A stretch of DNA of 64,000 nucleotides, from positions 154,760-218,759 of the forward strand of contig NZ_QBKZ01000015.1 in assembly GCF_003056725.1 (NCBI RefSeq), written 5' to 3'. The position numbers were made by a program, and so were the translations under genes. The notes below the pieces were generated by a model. It made no database searches. It saw only the letters and a program-made list of their open reading frames with translations, and was not told where the DNA came from. Numbering within the stretch: the stretch's first letter is position 1; every line of letters begins with the position of its first letter. This document shows, piece by piece, positions 1 through 8,835 of the stretch. Source of the stretch: Mangrovicoccus ximenensis (GTDB lineage: Bacteria > Pseudomonadota > Alphaproteobacteria > Rhodobacterales > Rhodobacteraceae).

Positions 1-85
1 TTGGAAACTGTCGGCGCCTTGTATCAGCCTGTGAACCCGGGGTGAAATATATTATTGTGCGCCCATTGGGTCGCGGAGGATATGA

Positions 86-223
86 ATGATCGAGGTCCGG
101 CAGCTCCGGCATTTCGCGGCGGTGGCCGAAGAGCTGCATTTCGGCCGTGCCGCCGACCGGCTGGGCATGACCCAGCCGCCGCTCAGCCAGTCGATCCAGG
201 CGCTGGAGCGGCAGCTCGGGGTG
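86..223 (+). pseudogene. LysR-family regulator, N-terminal fragment only
   Basis: A good Shine-Dalgarno (GGAGGA, 75-80) precedes an ATG that opens 46 residues of a LysR winged-helix DNA-binding domain. Residues such as [20 protein letters not shown] and [13 protein letters not shown] are the helix-turn-helix and start of the linker helix. Homology stops abruptly near base 223, where the sequence becomes antisense glnE. The whole effector-binding domain (about 240 residues) is missing, so this cannot be a working regulator. The reading frame differs from that of the eutB fragment downstream. I infer a rearrangement breakpoint at the join. Confidence 0.8.
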
Positions 224-633
224 TGCCAGCGCCGGGTGGCGTCGAGCTGCTGCTCGTAGTCCTCGGCATCATGGGCCAGCGCCTCCGACAGCTCGGCCGC
301 CAGCGCCGCGCGCCCCGGCCAGGGCTCGAAGAAGCTGCCGCCGATCACCGCGTCCAGCACCTGGGCATGGCGCGACAGGTACTCCGCCAGCATCGGCGAG
401 GAAGACGCGATGTCCACCATCAGGTCGATCAGATGCGGATTGGCCTCGAAGAGCGAGAAGACCTGCACCCCGGCAGGCAGCCGCTGCAGGAAGCGCTCGA
501 ACTGCAGGAGCGCCTCCTCGGGCTTCGCCGCCTTCTCGAAGCGCTGCAGCAGGTCCGGCAGCAGCCGCGCCAGGATCGCCCGCGCCCGGTCCGAGCGCAG
601 CGCCGCGAAGCCGTGCCAGCGCGCCGCGATCTG
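224..633 (-). pseudogene. glnE: GlnE adenylyltransferase, internal fragment
   Basis: On the minus strand about 136 codons read as an internal piece of the bifunctional glutamine synthetase adenylyltransferase/adenylyl-removing enzyme, the protein that modifies GlnA in response to PII. Recognisable stretches are LQFERFLQRLPAGVQVFSLF, NPHLIDLMVDI and LSRHAQVLDAVIGG. GlnE normally has about 900 or more residues; both ends are missing. The fragment is antisense to its neighbours and is bounded by a LysR fragment and a eutB fragment. It is a gene remnant left by rearrangement, or part of an assembly chimera. Confidence 0.8.
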
Positions 634-1887
634 GAGCGGGTCGCCGCCCAGGCCGTTCTGGCCGACCTGCCGCTGACGACCTTCCTCAGCGAGCAGGTGG
701 TGCCCTACGAGACCGACGAGGTGACGCGGCTGATCGTCGACACGCATGACGCCGCCGCCTTCGCTCCGGTCGCGCACATGACCGTCGGGGCGTTCCGCGA
801 CTGGCTGCTGTCGGAGGCGGCGACCGGCGCGGTTCTGGCGCGGCTGTCGCCCGGGCTGACGCCCGAGATGGTCGCCGCCGCCTCGAAGCTGATGAGGAAC
901 CGCGACCTGATTGCCGTGGCGCGCAAGATCCGCGTCGAGGCGGGGTTCCGCAATTCGCTGGGCCAGCCCGGGCGGATCGGCTCGCGGCTGCAGCCGAACC
1001 ATCCGTCGGACGACCTGAAGGGCATCGCCGCCTCGGTGCTCGACGGGCTGAGCTACGGCGTCGGCGATGCGGTGATCGGCATCAACCCGGCGACCGACAA
1101 CATCCCGAACGCGATTGCGCTGATCAAGATGCTCGAGGAGCTGCGGCTGCGCTATGCCATCCCGACCCAGAGCTGCGTGCTGACCCATGTGACCAACTCG
1201 GTCGAGATCGTGAACCGCGGCGCGCCGATCGACCTGATCTTCCAGTCGGTGGCGGGAACCGAGGCGGCGAACCGGGGCTTCGGCGTCGATCTGAAGCTTT
1301 TGGACGAGGCCCATGCCGCCGGGCTGTCGCTGGGCCGCGGCACGGTCGGCGACAACGTGATGTATTTCGAGACCGGGCAGGGCTCGGCGCTGTCGGCAGA
1401 TGCCCATCACGGGGTGGATCAGCAGACGCTGGAAACCCGCGCCTATGCCGTCTGCCGCCGCTACCGGCCGCTTCTGGTCAACACGGTGGTCGGCTTCATC
1501 GGGCCGGAATACCTCTATGACGGCAAGCAGATCATCCGCGCCGGGCTCGAGGACCATTTCTGCGGCAAGATGCTCGGCCTGCCGATGGGGGTGGATGTCT
1601 GCTACACCAACCATGCCGAGGCGGACCAGAACGACATGGACGTGCTGATGACGCTCCTGGCCGATGCCGGCGCGACCTTCCTGATCGCGGTGCCGGGGGC
1701 GGATGACATCATGCTGAACTACCAATCCCTGAGCTTCCATGACATCGCCTATTTGCGGAATTCCTTCGGGCTCAGGGCGGCGCCGGAATTCGAGGCCTGG
1801 CTGGAAGGCATCGGCCTGATCGACCCGGCAGGGCAACTGATCGACAGCGGCTCGGGCCAGCAGAAGCTGATCGGAGCGGTGGCATGA
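634..1887 (+). pseudogene. eutB: EutB, ethanolamine ammonia-lyase large subunit, 5'-truncated
   Basis: The frame encodes about 417 residues matching the catalytic (TIM-barrel) subunit of adenosylcobalamin-dependent ethanolamine ammonia-lyase, which cleaves ethanolamine to acetaldehyde and ammonia. Homology starts at the ERVAAQAVLADLPL segment and continues through PYETDEVTRLI, LQPNHPSDDLKG, VMYFETGQGSALSADAHHGV and DVCYTNHAEADQND to the normal C-terminus. The family usually has about 450-460 residues, so about 40-50 N-terminal residues and the native start are gone, replaced by antisense glnE. The stop overlaps the eutC start (ATGA), so coupling is kept. The barrel is nearly complete, but without its own start the gene is probably not expressed normally. 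Confidence 0.85.
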
Positions 1888-2645
1888 CCGGCGTGGCGAA
1901 GGACCCCTGGGCGAAGCTGCGCGCGGCGACACCGGCTCGGATCGGGCTGGGCCGCAGCGGCGCCGGGCTGCCGGTGAAGGCCAATCTCGAATTCCAGTAT
2001 GCCCATGCCCGCGCCCGCGATGCCGTGCATCGTTCCGTCGACTGGGAGGCACTGAAGGCGCAGCTGGCGCCGCGCGCTGTGGTCGAGGTGGCCAGCCAGG
2101 CGCCCGACCGTGCGACCTATCTGCGCCGCCCCGATCTGGGACGGCGGCTGGACGAGGGGGCGGAGCGCCTGCCTGCCACGGGCTGCGACATTGCCTTCGT
2201 GGTGGCTGATGGCCTGTCGGCGGATGCTGTGCAGGAACATGCCGCGGAGGTGATCCGCGCCTGCGACGATGTCCTGGGGGGGCTGCGGCTCGGGCCGGTG
2301 GTTCTGGCGCGGCAGGGGCGGGTGGCGATCGGCGACGAGATCGGCGCGGCGCTCGGGGCGAAGCTGGTCGTGGTGCTGGTGGGCGAGCGGCCCGGGCTGA
2401 CCGTCGCGGATTCGCTCGGCGCCTATCTGACCTGGGGACCGGAACGGGGACGGCGCGACAGCGAGCGCAACTGCATCTCCAACATCCATCTCAAGGGCGG
2501 GCAGAGCTATGACCAGGCCGCGGCGAAGATCGGCTGGCTGGCGCGGGAGGCGCTGAAGCGCGGGCTGACGGGCATCGGCCTGAAGGACGAGGCGCCGGTG
2601 CTGGCCGCCGCCATCGAAGGGACCGGCAGGCTGCCGGAGGACTGA
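1884..2645 (+). CDS. eutC: EutC, ethanolamine ammonia-lyase small subunit
   Basis: A full-length (253-residue) small subunit of ethanolamine ammonia-lyase, which with EutB binds adenosylcobalamin. Family segments are visible: DPWAKLRAATPARIGLGRSG near the N-terminus, FVVADGLSADAVQEHA in the middle, and SERNCISNIHLKGGQSYDQA near the C-terminus. The ATG overlaps the eutB stop by four bases, the usual eutBC arrangement. No eutA, transporter or microcompartment genes follow, so this is the minimal nitrogen-scavenging form. Because eutB has lost its 5' end, the pair is probably inactive here although eutC itself looks intact. Confidence 0.9.
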   Translation: MTGVAKDPWAKLRAATPARIGLGRSGAGLPVKANLEFQYAHARARDAVHRSVDWEALKAQLAPRAVVEVASQAPDRATYLRRPDLGRRLDEGAERLPATGCDIAFVVADGLSADAVQEHAAEVIRACDDVLGGLRLGPVVLARQGRVAIGDEIGAALGAKLVVVLVGERPGLTVADSLGAYLTWGPERGRRDSERNCISNIHLKGGQSYDQAAAKIGWLAREALKRGLTGIGLKDEAPVLAAAIEGTGRLPED

Positions 2646-2826
2646 CCGTCCGGATGTCTTGAGACCTTGGCGCTCCGCGAGCTGCGGGGACGGGGAACGC
2701 CCGGCCCCGGGGTCTGTCCGCCATGCGGCGATGCCCCTTTTCCAGCCTTCGGGCAGGGCGGCAGAAGGGCGCGCGCGGGGCGCTCCCCGGCTGGGTCCGC
2801 AGCGGAATTGCGGCAGGCAGATCCGG

Positions 2827-3105
2827 CTATTGCCGGATGCCGTGTGCGGCCTCGGGATGCTCGGCCATGAAATGGCGCAGCGTCGCGAAGAGGTCGCGGG
2901 CATGGGGCAGGTCGCCCTTGTGCAGCGCTTCGCGGATGTCGTCGCAGATCATGTCCTGCACCTTGGCCGCGCCGTTGTGGTGCTCCAGCATGTATTGCGC
3001 CAGAGCGGCGGCATTGACGCTGCAGAGATGTTCGTGCTCGGCGACGGCCTCGATCTCGTCCGGCGTGAGATCCGTCATGTCGATGATGTCCTGAACGCTG
3101 ATCAT
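2827..3105 (-). CDS. Conserved hypothetical protein, 92 aa
   Basis: A small acidic protein. The ATG at 3105 is chosen because GGGGAGGA lies just upstream on the minus strand; a longer reading from 3174 has no such signal. The sequence is helical and His-rich (EHEHL, EHHNGAAK, LRHFMAEHPEAAHG) with no membrane segment or signal peptide. It resembles an uncharacterised cytoplasmic protein found in Rhodobacteraceae, but I cannot assign a function. It stands alone, convergent with eutC across about 180 bases in which I see no gene, and is followed upstream by an IS21 remnant. Confidence 0.7.
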   Translation of the reverse strand: MISVQDIIDMTDLTPDEIEAVAEHEHLCSVNAAALAQYMLEHHNGAAKVQDMICDDIREALHKGDLPHARDLFATLRHFMAEHPEAAHGIRQ

Positions 3106-3251
3106 TGCGCAATCCTCCCCAGAATGCAGGTTGACCTTGCGCAACTTTAGGCCGGAAGGGGCGATGCCGGCCATGATTCAGATCAGCATTGCCGGGCAGA
3201 CCCGGATCAAGGCGGCGGCGGCGCCGCGTGCCAGGTATTTAGTCTCAGGGT

Positions 3252-3430
3252 TGTTGATTTCCGTTGAGAACTGACCCGGGCTTTCCATCGAGAATTGACC
3301 CGCCTGCAGACTATTGTGCCCGGTTCATGCGGCGGTCAATGCCGGTCATTTCTCCTTCCTGGTGCTTGCCGCCTCGGAGCTGGCCTTGAAGCGGTGGCTG
3401 TCGTTGCCGGTCTCGAGAAACGCGCCATTG
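3252..3430 (-). mobile_element. IS21-family remnant (terminal repeats plus istB 3' end)
   Basis: Two near-identical subterminal repeats, TTCCGTTGAGAACTGACCC (3259-3277) and TTCCATCGAGAATTGACCC (3283-3301), are typical of IS21-family ends, and TGTTGATTT at about 3252 fits the outer terminus. On the minus strand 3346-3424 encodes the IstB C-terminus (LETGNDSHRFKASSE..., stop TGA at 3346). Orientation agrees with IS21, where istB ends beside the terminal repeats. IstA and most of IstB are absent, so the element is dead. About 70 bases separate it from the 3' end of the YqaA-like gene. Confidence 0.8.
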
Positions 3431-3502
3431 TCCGCCTCTCCGTGCCGGCACGGTCTGGCCGGACGGCGCAGCTTGCTTGCCGCGGAACCGGAGGCCGGGG
3501 CG

Positions 3503-4066
3503 TCAGAGCCCGCGCGAGGTCCACCAGAACAGCGCCAGCAGAAGGCCGAGGACCGGCACCCAGACCCAGCGGGGGATGCGCAGCCCGCGCAGCCGGGGAC
3601 CGAGGAAATGCGCCAGCACGCCCAAGCCCATGTAGCGCCCGCCGCGCGCCACCGTGACCGCCGCCATCAGGATCGCGAAGGAGCTGCCGAGCATCCCCGA
3701 CCCGACCGAGGCCAGCTGGATCGGGAAGGGCGAGACCGACAGGATCAGCACGGTGACGAAAAGCTGCCCGCCGCCGAGCCGGTCCTGCACCGTCCCGAAC
3801 TGTGCCGAGAGCCCCAGCCAGTCGAGAAGCGGCAGCACCACCGGATCGGCGAGCAGAAGTCCCATGACATAGAGGATCGCGGTGCCGATCAGGCAGCCGA
3901 CCAGAGACCAGAATCCCAGGGCCAGCGCGTTGCGCGGCCGGGCGATCATCAAGGGCACCAGAACCGCCTCGAGCGGGATCGGCAGGAAGGTGGCCTCCAT
4001 GGCCGAGAGCACGGTGATGCCGGTGCGGCCCTCCGCCATGCGGATCATCCAGGGGGAAAGCTTCAT
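3503..4066 (-). CDS. YqaA-like SNARE-associated (VTT/DedA-type) membrane protein
   Basis: A 187-residue inner-membrane protein with four to five hydrophobic segments. It begins MKLSPWMIRMAEGRTGITVL and carries the EATFLPIPLEAVLVPLM and SPFPIQLASVGSGMLG re-entrant-loop-like segments of the YqaA/DedA (VTT) group, whose members are linked to lipid handling and membrane homeostasis. Its ATG overlaps the stop of the Crp/Fnr gene (TGATG), so the two are translationally coupled. Length is normal for YqaA proteins and the C-terminus appears complete. The substrate cannot be told from sequence. Confidence 0.8.
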   Translation of the reverse strand: MKLSPWMIRMAEGRTGITVLSAMEATFLPIPLEAVLVPLMIARPRNALALGFWSLVGCLIGTAILYVMGLLLADPVVLPLLDWLGLSAQFGTVQDRLGGGQLFVTVLILSVSPFPIQLASVGSGMLGSSFAILMAAVTVARGGRYMGLGVLAHFLGPRLRGLRIPRWVWVPVLGLLLALFWWTSRGL

Positions 4067-4797
4067 CAGAGCAGCGGGCGCCTGTGGGCGCCCTCGCCCT
4101 CTTCGGCCTGCGCCAATTCGGCGAGCCGCGCGGTGTCGAGGACCGTCAGCCGCCCGTCGCTCCAGCCGGCGATCTGCTCGCGGCGCAGCTTGGCCAGCGT
4201 CTTGTTGGTATGCACCAGCGACAGCCCCAGCGCATCGGCCAGATCCTGCTGGCGGTGCGGGAAGGGCACCGAGCCGTTGGTCCGCAGCCCCAGCGCATCG
4301 AGCCGTTCCCAGATGCGCAGGAAGGCCCAGGCGATGCGTTCGGCCGCGCTGCGCTGGCCCAGCGTCAGGACGTTCTCGCCGAGGAAATGCTCCTCGACCG
4401 CGGACAGCCAGGTCAGGTCGAAGGCCCGTTCCGGATTGTCGCGGAAGAACGCCCAGAGATTGGCACGCTCGAAGACGCAGAGCCGCATCCGCGTCGAACT
4501 TTCCACCGAATGGCGCATCTCGGCCATCACCCCTGCCTGCAACCCCACGAAATCGCCGGGAAAGACGAAGCTGATCACCTGCCGCCGTCCGTCCGGAAGT
4601 GTCTTGTAGCGCAAGCCCTGGCCTTCGAGAACTGTGAAAAGCTGCGGGCTGTTGGAGCCCTCCATCAGGATCGAGCTGCGTCCGTCGACGGTCAGTTCGC
4701 CGGTCTTGAACCGCTCCATCGCGGCGACCTCGCCCTCCGTCATCGGAATGAAGCAGTCGCGGCGCCGGATCGGACAGGTACGGCATTTCACGGTCAT
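4066..4797 (-). CDS. Crp/Fnr-family regulator with Fnr-type cysteines
   Basis: A 243-residue Crp/Fnr transcription factor: cyclic-nucleotide-like beta-roll (about 25-120), dimer helix (about 125-160) and winged helix-turn-helix (about 175-225, HRQQDLADALGLSLVHTNKT). Three N-terminal cysteines (Cys5, Cys8, Cys15 in CRTCPIRRRDC) and Cys107 (MRLCVFERA) align with the four [4Fe-4S] ligands of Fnr, so an oxygen- or NO-sensing cluster is plausible; that is inference. It is coupled to the YqaA-like gene and divergent from a receiver-like gene. No clear Fnr box (TTGAT-N4-ATCAA) is visible in the 86-base divergent gap. Confidence 0.88.
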   Translation of the reverse strand: MTVKCRTCPIRRRDCFIPMTEGEVAAMERFKTGELTVDGRSSILMEGSNSPQLFTVLEGQGLRYKTLPDGRRQVISFVFPGDFVGLQAGVMAEMRHSVESSTRMRLCVFERANLWAFFRDNPERAFDLTWLSAVEEHFLGENVLTLGQRSAAERIAWAFLRIWERLDALGLRTNGSVPFPHRQQDLADALGLSLVHTNKTLAKLRREQIAGWSDGRLTVLDTARLAELAQAEEGEGAHRRPLL

Positions 4798-4883
4798 GTC
4801 ATGATCCTCGGACTATGTCACAGTTAAATGCGCCCTGCCCGGGAATGTTCCATATCGGGCCTTTGACCAGAAGGCAGCATCCC

Positions 4884-5273
4884 ATGACCGAAGCCACGCC
4901 ACCCAAGCCGCCGGTCGTGCTGGTAATGGAGCGCGATCCGTTCATTCAGTCCGATATCGGCATGATCCTGCGCGAGGTGATCCCCGACGCGGTGATCCAC
5001 ATGTGCCGCGATACCGACGCCGCCGACCGGCTGGCCGCGGGACTCGCCGACCTGACGCTCTGCGTGCTCAAGATGATGCGCCATGATCCGATGGATGCGG
5101 GGCTGGCGGCGCGTGCGGCCGGGCGCGGCGCGCGCGTCCTGCTGCTCGGCGACACCGTCGACCTGAAGGGCGGCAACCTGCCCGAAGACCTGGTCGCGGT
5201 GCTGCCGGTGCCGTTTTCCGGCTCCACCTTCCGCGACGCGCTCGCCGGGCTGGGTTTCCGCGCTTTTTCGTGA
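4884..5273 (+). CDS. Degenerate response-regulator receiver domain protein
   Basis: A single-domain protein of 129 residues. The N-terminal strand ends in the acidic VMERDPF motif of CheY-like receivers, and the spacing of later elements fits. The expected phospho-acceptor Asp is replaced in [10 protein letters not shown], and the conserved Lys before the final loop is Val in VLPVPFSG. It is therefore probably a phosphorylation-independent pseudo-receiver. The ATG at 4884 has an AAGG-type ribosome site and lies after a proline-rich leader-like stretch. It is divergent from the Crp/Fnr gene, which suggests a shared regulatory context. No output domain or kinase is adjacent. Confidence 0.65.
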   Translation: MTEATPPKPPVVLVMERDPFIQSDIGMILREVIPDAVIHMCRDTDAADRLAAGLADLTLCVLKMMRHDPMDAGLAARAAGRGARVLLLGDTVDLKGGNLPEDLVAVLPVPFSGSTFRDALAGLGFRAFS

Positions 5274-5350
5274 CCGGCGGAACTCTCTCCGCCCCCCGGG
5301 GTTGTCAGGTCAATCGCTTCCACCGGAGGCGCAACCATAGGAGAGAGACC

Positions 5351-5524
5351 ATGCTTTACTGGGCCGTAGTGTTCCTTGTCGTCGCCCTGGTTGCCGGCCT
5401 GTTCGGCTTCGGCGGCATCGCATCCGCATCCGCCGGCATCGCGCAAATCCTGTTCTTCGTATTCCTCGTCCTGTTCGTGATCGCCCTCATCGCCCGGGCG
5501 CTCCGCGGAAACGTGCCGCGCTGA
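5351..5524 (+). CDS. DUF1328 (YtjA-type) small membrane protein
   Basis: A 57-residue protein with two hydrophobic helices and a glycine/alanine hinge ([20 protein letters not shown]), the signature of DUF1328/YtjA proteins. The ATG at 5351 has GGAGAGAG just upstream. Members are small inner-membrane proteins of unknown function, often stress-linked. It stands alone, 78 bases after the receiver-like gene. A short GC-rich inverted repeat follows the stop but has no T-run. Confidence 0.88.
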   Translation: MLYWAVVFLVVALVAGLFGFGGIASASAGIAQILFFVFLVLFVIALIARALRGNVPR

Positions 5525-6235
5525 CGCCCTTCGGCACGGCACGGGGCGGGCGTCCGCACTCGCGCCCGTCCACCTATCCCGGCGGCCGCCGCGGTGCGGA
5601 AAGATCCGCGGAAAATCCGCCGGCCGCCGGAACGTTTTTCCATCCGAAGCATTGAACATCGCAAGTCCGGACGTCATGAGGTGCGGGCTGCTCCTGCTGC
5701 ATGAGCGGCATGACCAAAGGGCATAACCGGAGACCTTGCAAAAGGTCATGAAAAGGTTGCAAACGCCCATCATGATCCGGCAACGGATCACCGAGATTCA
5801 GCGCAGACGGGACATTCCCGGCGCAACACGGAACGACCCTTGTTACAGGTGGGGTTGTAGGGCCGGGCGGCGACGCCCGGCCCTCTCTTCTTCCGGCATC
5901 TGCGGCGTCCGGGCTGCCAGGGCAGGCCTCAGACGGAAAGGGGGGTGTCGTATCGGGCCAAGCCCCTGCATTCACACCTTGAATTCCATATGTTCCAGAT
6001 CAGGGCCCGCCGCCGGAAGACGAGGGGCACTGCGAGGGCGATGGCGCCATGAAGGCATGTCAAGCACCTGCCACGGAGGCGTGCAACCTAGCGCCACTGC
6101 CAAAGACGCAGATAGGACCGGCGCGCGCGATCCGGTGACGGCGGTCGGAGCACTGCCTGTCGCGCCGGATCACGACCTCCCGGAACGTCCCGGACGCGCG
6201 ATGCACGTCTGCATGCCGCACGCGCCCAGGGCGGC
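5525..6235. other. Intergenic stretch without a recognisable gene
   Basis: About 700 bases between DUF1328 and the first IS5-type end. Open frames on both strands match nothing I recognise and have compositions expected from GC-rich non-coding DNA. The stretch holds one strong intrinsic terminator (5860-5892), which implies transcription on the plus strand, possibly a small RNA starting around 5700-5760 (direct TTGCAAA/GTTGCAAA repeats near 5735 and 5757). Confidence 0.5.
5860..5892 (+). terminator. Strong intrinsic terminator
   Basis: GGGCCGGGCG (5860-5869), loop GCGA, CGCCCGGCCC (5874-5883), then TCTCTTCTT: a 10-bp perfect stem followed by a pyrimidine-rich tail on the plus strand. It lies 335 bases beyond the DUF1328 stop, so it may end a separate short transcript rather than that gene. 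Confidence 0.75.
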
Positions 6236-6324
6236 CCCTGTTGCGCAAATCGGCTGGCGGCGCCAAGCGTAGTTGCGCAAATGCAGGGGAGTCATCGACC
6301 TATTTGCGCCATTCGAGCGAGCGG
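6236..6324 (+). mobile_element. IS5-family (IS903-like) end remnant(s)
   Basis: CCTGTTGCGCAAATCGGCTGG begins at about 6238 and resembles IS903-group IS5 ends (GGCTTTGTTGAATAAATCAG type) and three other sites in this window. A second GTTGCGCAAAT occurs at 6272-6282 and TATTTGCGCC at 6301. The following gene (pcaF) has lost its 5' end exactly here. No transposase is present. I infer that an insertion followed by deletion or recombination removed the thiolase start. Confidence 0.55.
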
Positions 6325-7339
6325 GGGTAACGTGGCGCGCATGGCCGCGCTGCTGGCCGGACTGCCGGTCAATGTCTCGGGCACGACGCTGAACCGGCTC
6401 TGCGCCAGCGGCATGGACGCGGTCGGCGCCGCGGCGCGCGGCATCCGCGCGGGCGATTACGACTTCGCCATCGCCGGCGGGGTCGAAAGCATGAGCCGCG
6501 CCCCCTTCGTCATGCCGAAGGCGACCTCCGCCTTCTCGCGCGCCGCCGAGATCCATGACACCACCATCGGCTGGCGGTTCGTCAATCCGAAGATGAACGC
6601 GCAATACGGCACCGACTCCATGCCGCAGACCGCCGACAATGTCGCCGCCGACTACAATATCAGCCGCGAGGACCAGGATGTGTTCGCAGCGCGGTCACAG
6701 GCACGCTGGGAGGCCGCGCAGGCCAAGGGCATCTTCGCCGAGGAGACGATCCCGGTCGCCATCCCGCAGCGCAAGGGCGACCCGGTGATCTTCGACACCG
6801 ACGAACATCCCCGCCCCGGCACCACTGCCGCGAAGCTCGGCGGGCTCCGGGGCGTGAACGGCCCCGACCTGACCGTGACCGCCGGCAATGCCTCGGGCGT
6901 CAATGACGGCGCGGCGGCGATGGTCCTGGCCAACAAGGCCGCGATGGAGCGCCACGGGCTGAAGCCGATGGCGCGGATCGTGGCGATGGCCGCCGCCGGC
7001 GTGCCGCCGCGGGTGATGGGCATCGGCCCCGTGCCTGCAACCCGCAAGGTGCTGGAACGCACCGGACTGTCGATCGGCGACATGGACGTGATCGAGCTGA
7101 ACGAGGCCTTCGCCTCCCAGGCGCTGGCGACGCTGCGCGAGCTGGGCCTGCCCGACGATGCCGAACATGTGAATCCCAATGGCGGCGCGATCGCGCTAGG
7201 CCACCCACTGGGCATGTCGGGAGCGCGGCTGGTGATGACCGCCGCCTACGAACTGCGCCGCCGCGGCGGACGCTATGCCCTGTGTACCATGTGCGTCGGC
7301 GTCGGGCAGGGAACCGCCATGATCATCGAAGCCGTCTGA
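6325..7339 (+). pseudogene. pcaF: PcaF-type acetyl-CoA acyltransferase (thiolase), N-terminally truncated
   Basis: About 337 residues of a thiolase, most like beta-ketoadipyl-CoA thiolase, which cleaves 3-oxoadipyl-CoA to succinyl-CoA and acetyl-CoA in aromatic catabolism. The nucleophile Cys ([11 protein letters not shown]), the NEAFASQAL and [16 protein letters not shown] motifs, and the C-terminal [10 protein letters not shown] are all present. The first 65-70 residues, including the N-terminal core strand and native start, are missing; homology begins at [13 protein letters not shown] next to an IS-end remnant. An internal ATG might be used but would give an incomplete fold. No other protocatechuate-pathway genes are nearby. 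Confidence 0.85.
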
Positions 7340-7353
7340 GCCGGAGCATCCGA

Positions 7354-8826
7354 TTGCAGCACCAGCCACCTGAAACCGTCCCCCGCCCCGGCCGGAGGGA
7401 GCTGGCCGTCTTCGTCTTCCTGATGCTGACCCAGCTGATCGCGACCCTCGACAACCAGATCGTCGCGACCGCGCTGCCGACCATCGTCGGCGATCTGGGC
7501 GAGGCGGAGCATTTCAGCTGGCTGGTCTCGGCCTACGTGCTGGCGCAATGCGTGGTGATGCCGGTCTACGGCAAGCTCGGCGACCTGTTCGGGCGCAAGC
7601 GGATCATGCAGGCGGCGCTCCTGATCTTCTCGGCGGGCTCGCTGCTCTGCGCGATGAGCAGCTCGATGACCGCGCTGATCGTGGCGCGCACGCTGCAGGG
7701 CCTGGGCAATGGCGGGCTGCTGGTGCTGGTGCTGGCGATCAGCGCCGACATCTTCGAGCCGCGCACCCGCGCGCGCTTCCAGGGCTATCTCAGCTTCGTC
7801 TTCGTCTTCGGCTCGGTGGTCGGCCCCGCGCTCGGCGGTCTGATGACCGAATGGCTGGGCTGGCGGTCGATCTTCCTCGTGACCGTGCCCTTCGCGCTGG
7901 TCGCGATCCTCGGCTTCCGCCGCTTCCTGCCGGTCCGCGAAAGCCGGCCGACGCCCTCGATCGACTATGCCGGCGCCCTGACGCTGGCCGCCACGGTCAC
8001 CGCCATCGTCATCTGGGTGGACAGCGGGCGGCTCTTCGGCAGCTTCGCGGCGCCGCAGAGCCTGTTCCTCGGCGCGCTCGTGGTGCTTCTGCTGCCGGCG
8101 CTGTTCTCCATCGAGCGCCACGCCCCCGAGCCGGTGCTGCCCGTTCCCCTCCTGCGCCAGCGCTCCTTCGCGCTCTTGGCACTGCTGGCGCTCGGCAATG
8201 GCGGCATCTCGATCGGGCTGATCACCTATCATGCCTATTTCCTGCAGATGGGGGTCGGGCTCTCGCCCGCGACCGCCGGCCTCTTCTTCATCGCGCTGAC
8301 CATCGGCGTGTCGACCGGCGCGCTGACCACCGGACGGCTGCTGTCCCGCGGCCGCCATTTCACCCTGCCGCTGCGGCTGTCGCTGGTGGTATTCCTGCTG
8401 GCGCTCGGCAGCCTCGCTGTCGCGCCCGGCCGCTTCCCGGTGCCGGTGCTGCCCGGCCTCTTCGTGCTCCTCGGTCTCGGCATGGGGCTGGCGATGAATG
8501 CGCTGGTGCTGGGCGCGCAGCTGCTGTCGCCGCCCGAAAATGTCGGATCGGCCACCGGCAGCATCACGCTGATGCGCACGGTCGGCGCCGCCATCGGCAT
8601 CGCGCTCTATGGCACGATCATCGCCCATGCGGTCGAGGGGCTTCCGGCAACCAGCGGGCTGTCGGGCACCGCGATGACGCCCGGCATGATGGACGGGCTG
8701 CCCCCCGCGCTGCGCGCCGAGGTGATGCAGACCTATGGCGCGGGCTTCTCGGTGCTCTACATGGCGGCGGCCGGGATCGCGGCGGTCAGCCTGGTGCTGA
8801 CCTTCTTCATGCGGCGGGAGGACTGA
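7354..8826 (+). CDS. MFS drug exporter, DHA2/EmrB-type (14 TM)
   Basis: A 490-residue major-facilitator protein with about 14 hydrophobic segments, as in the EmrB/QacA proton antiporters. Motif A-like GKLGDLFGRKR follows TM2, QIVATALPTIVGDL is in TM1, and LNAL-type helix motifs occur in the second half. The start is taken as TTG at 7354 (GGAG eight bases upstream); a reading from 7282 would overlap pcaF. It follows pcaF by 14 bases and was probably co-transcribed with it. The substrate is unknown. The C-terminus looks complete. Confidence 0.85.
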   Translation: MQHQPPETVPRPGRRELAVFVFLMLTQLIATLDNQIVATALPTIVGDLGEAEHFSWLVSAYVLAQCVVMPVYGKLGDLFGRKRIMQAALLIFSAGSLLCAMSSSMTALIVARTLQGLGNGGLLVLVLAISADIFEPRTRARFQGYLSFVFVFGSVVGPALGGLMTEWLGWRSIFLVTVPFALVAILGFRRFLPVRESRPTPSIDYAGALTLAATVTAIVIWVDSGRLFGSFAAPQSLFLGALVVLLLPALFSIERHAPEPVLPVPLLRQRSFALLALLALGNGGISIGLITYHAYFLQMGVGLSPATAGLFFIALTIGVSTGALTTGRLLSRGRHFTLPLRLSLVVFLLALGSLAVAPGRFPVPVLPGLFVLLGLGMGLAMNALVLGAQLLSPPENVGSATGSITLMRTVGAAIGIALYGTIIAHAVEGLPATSGLSGTAMTPGMMDGLPPALRAEVMQTYGAGFSVLYMAAAGIAAVSLVLTFFMRRED

Positions 8827-8835
8827 GCCGCGGGC

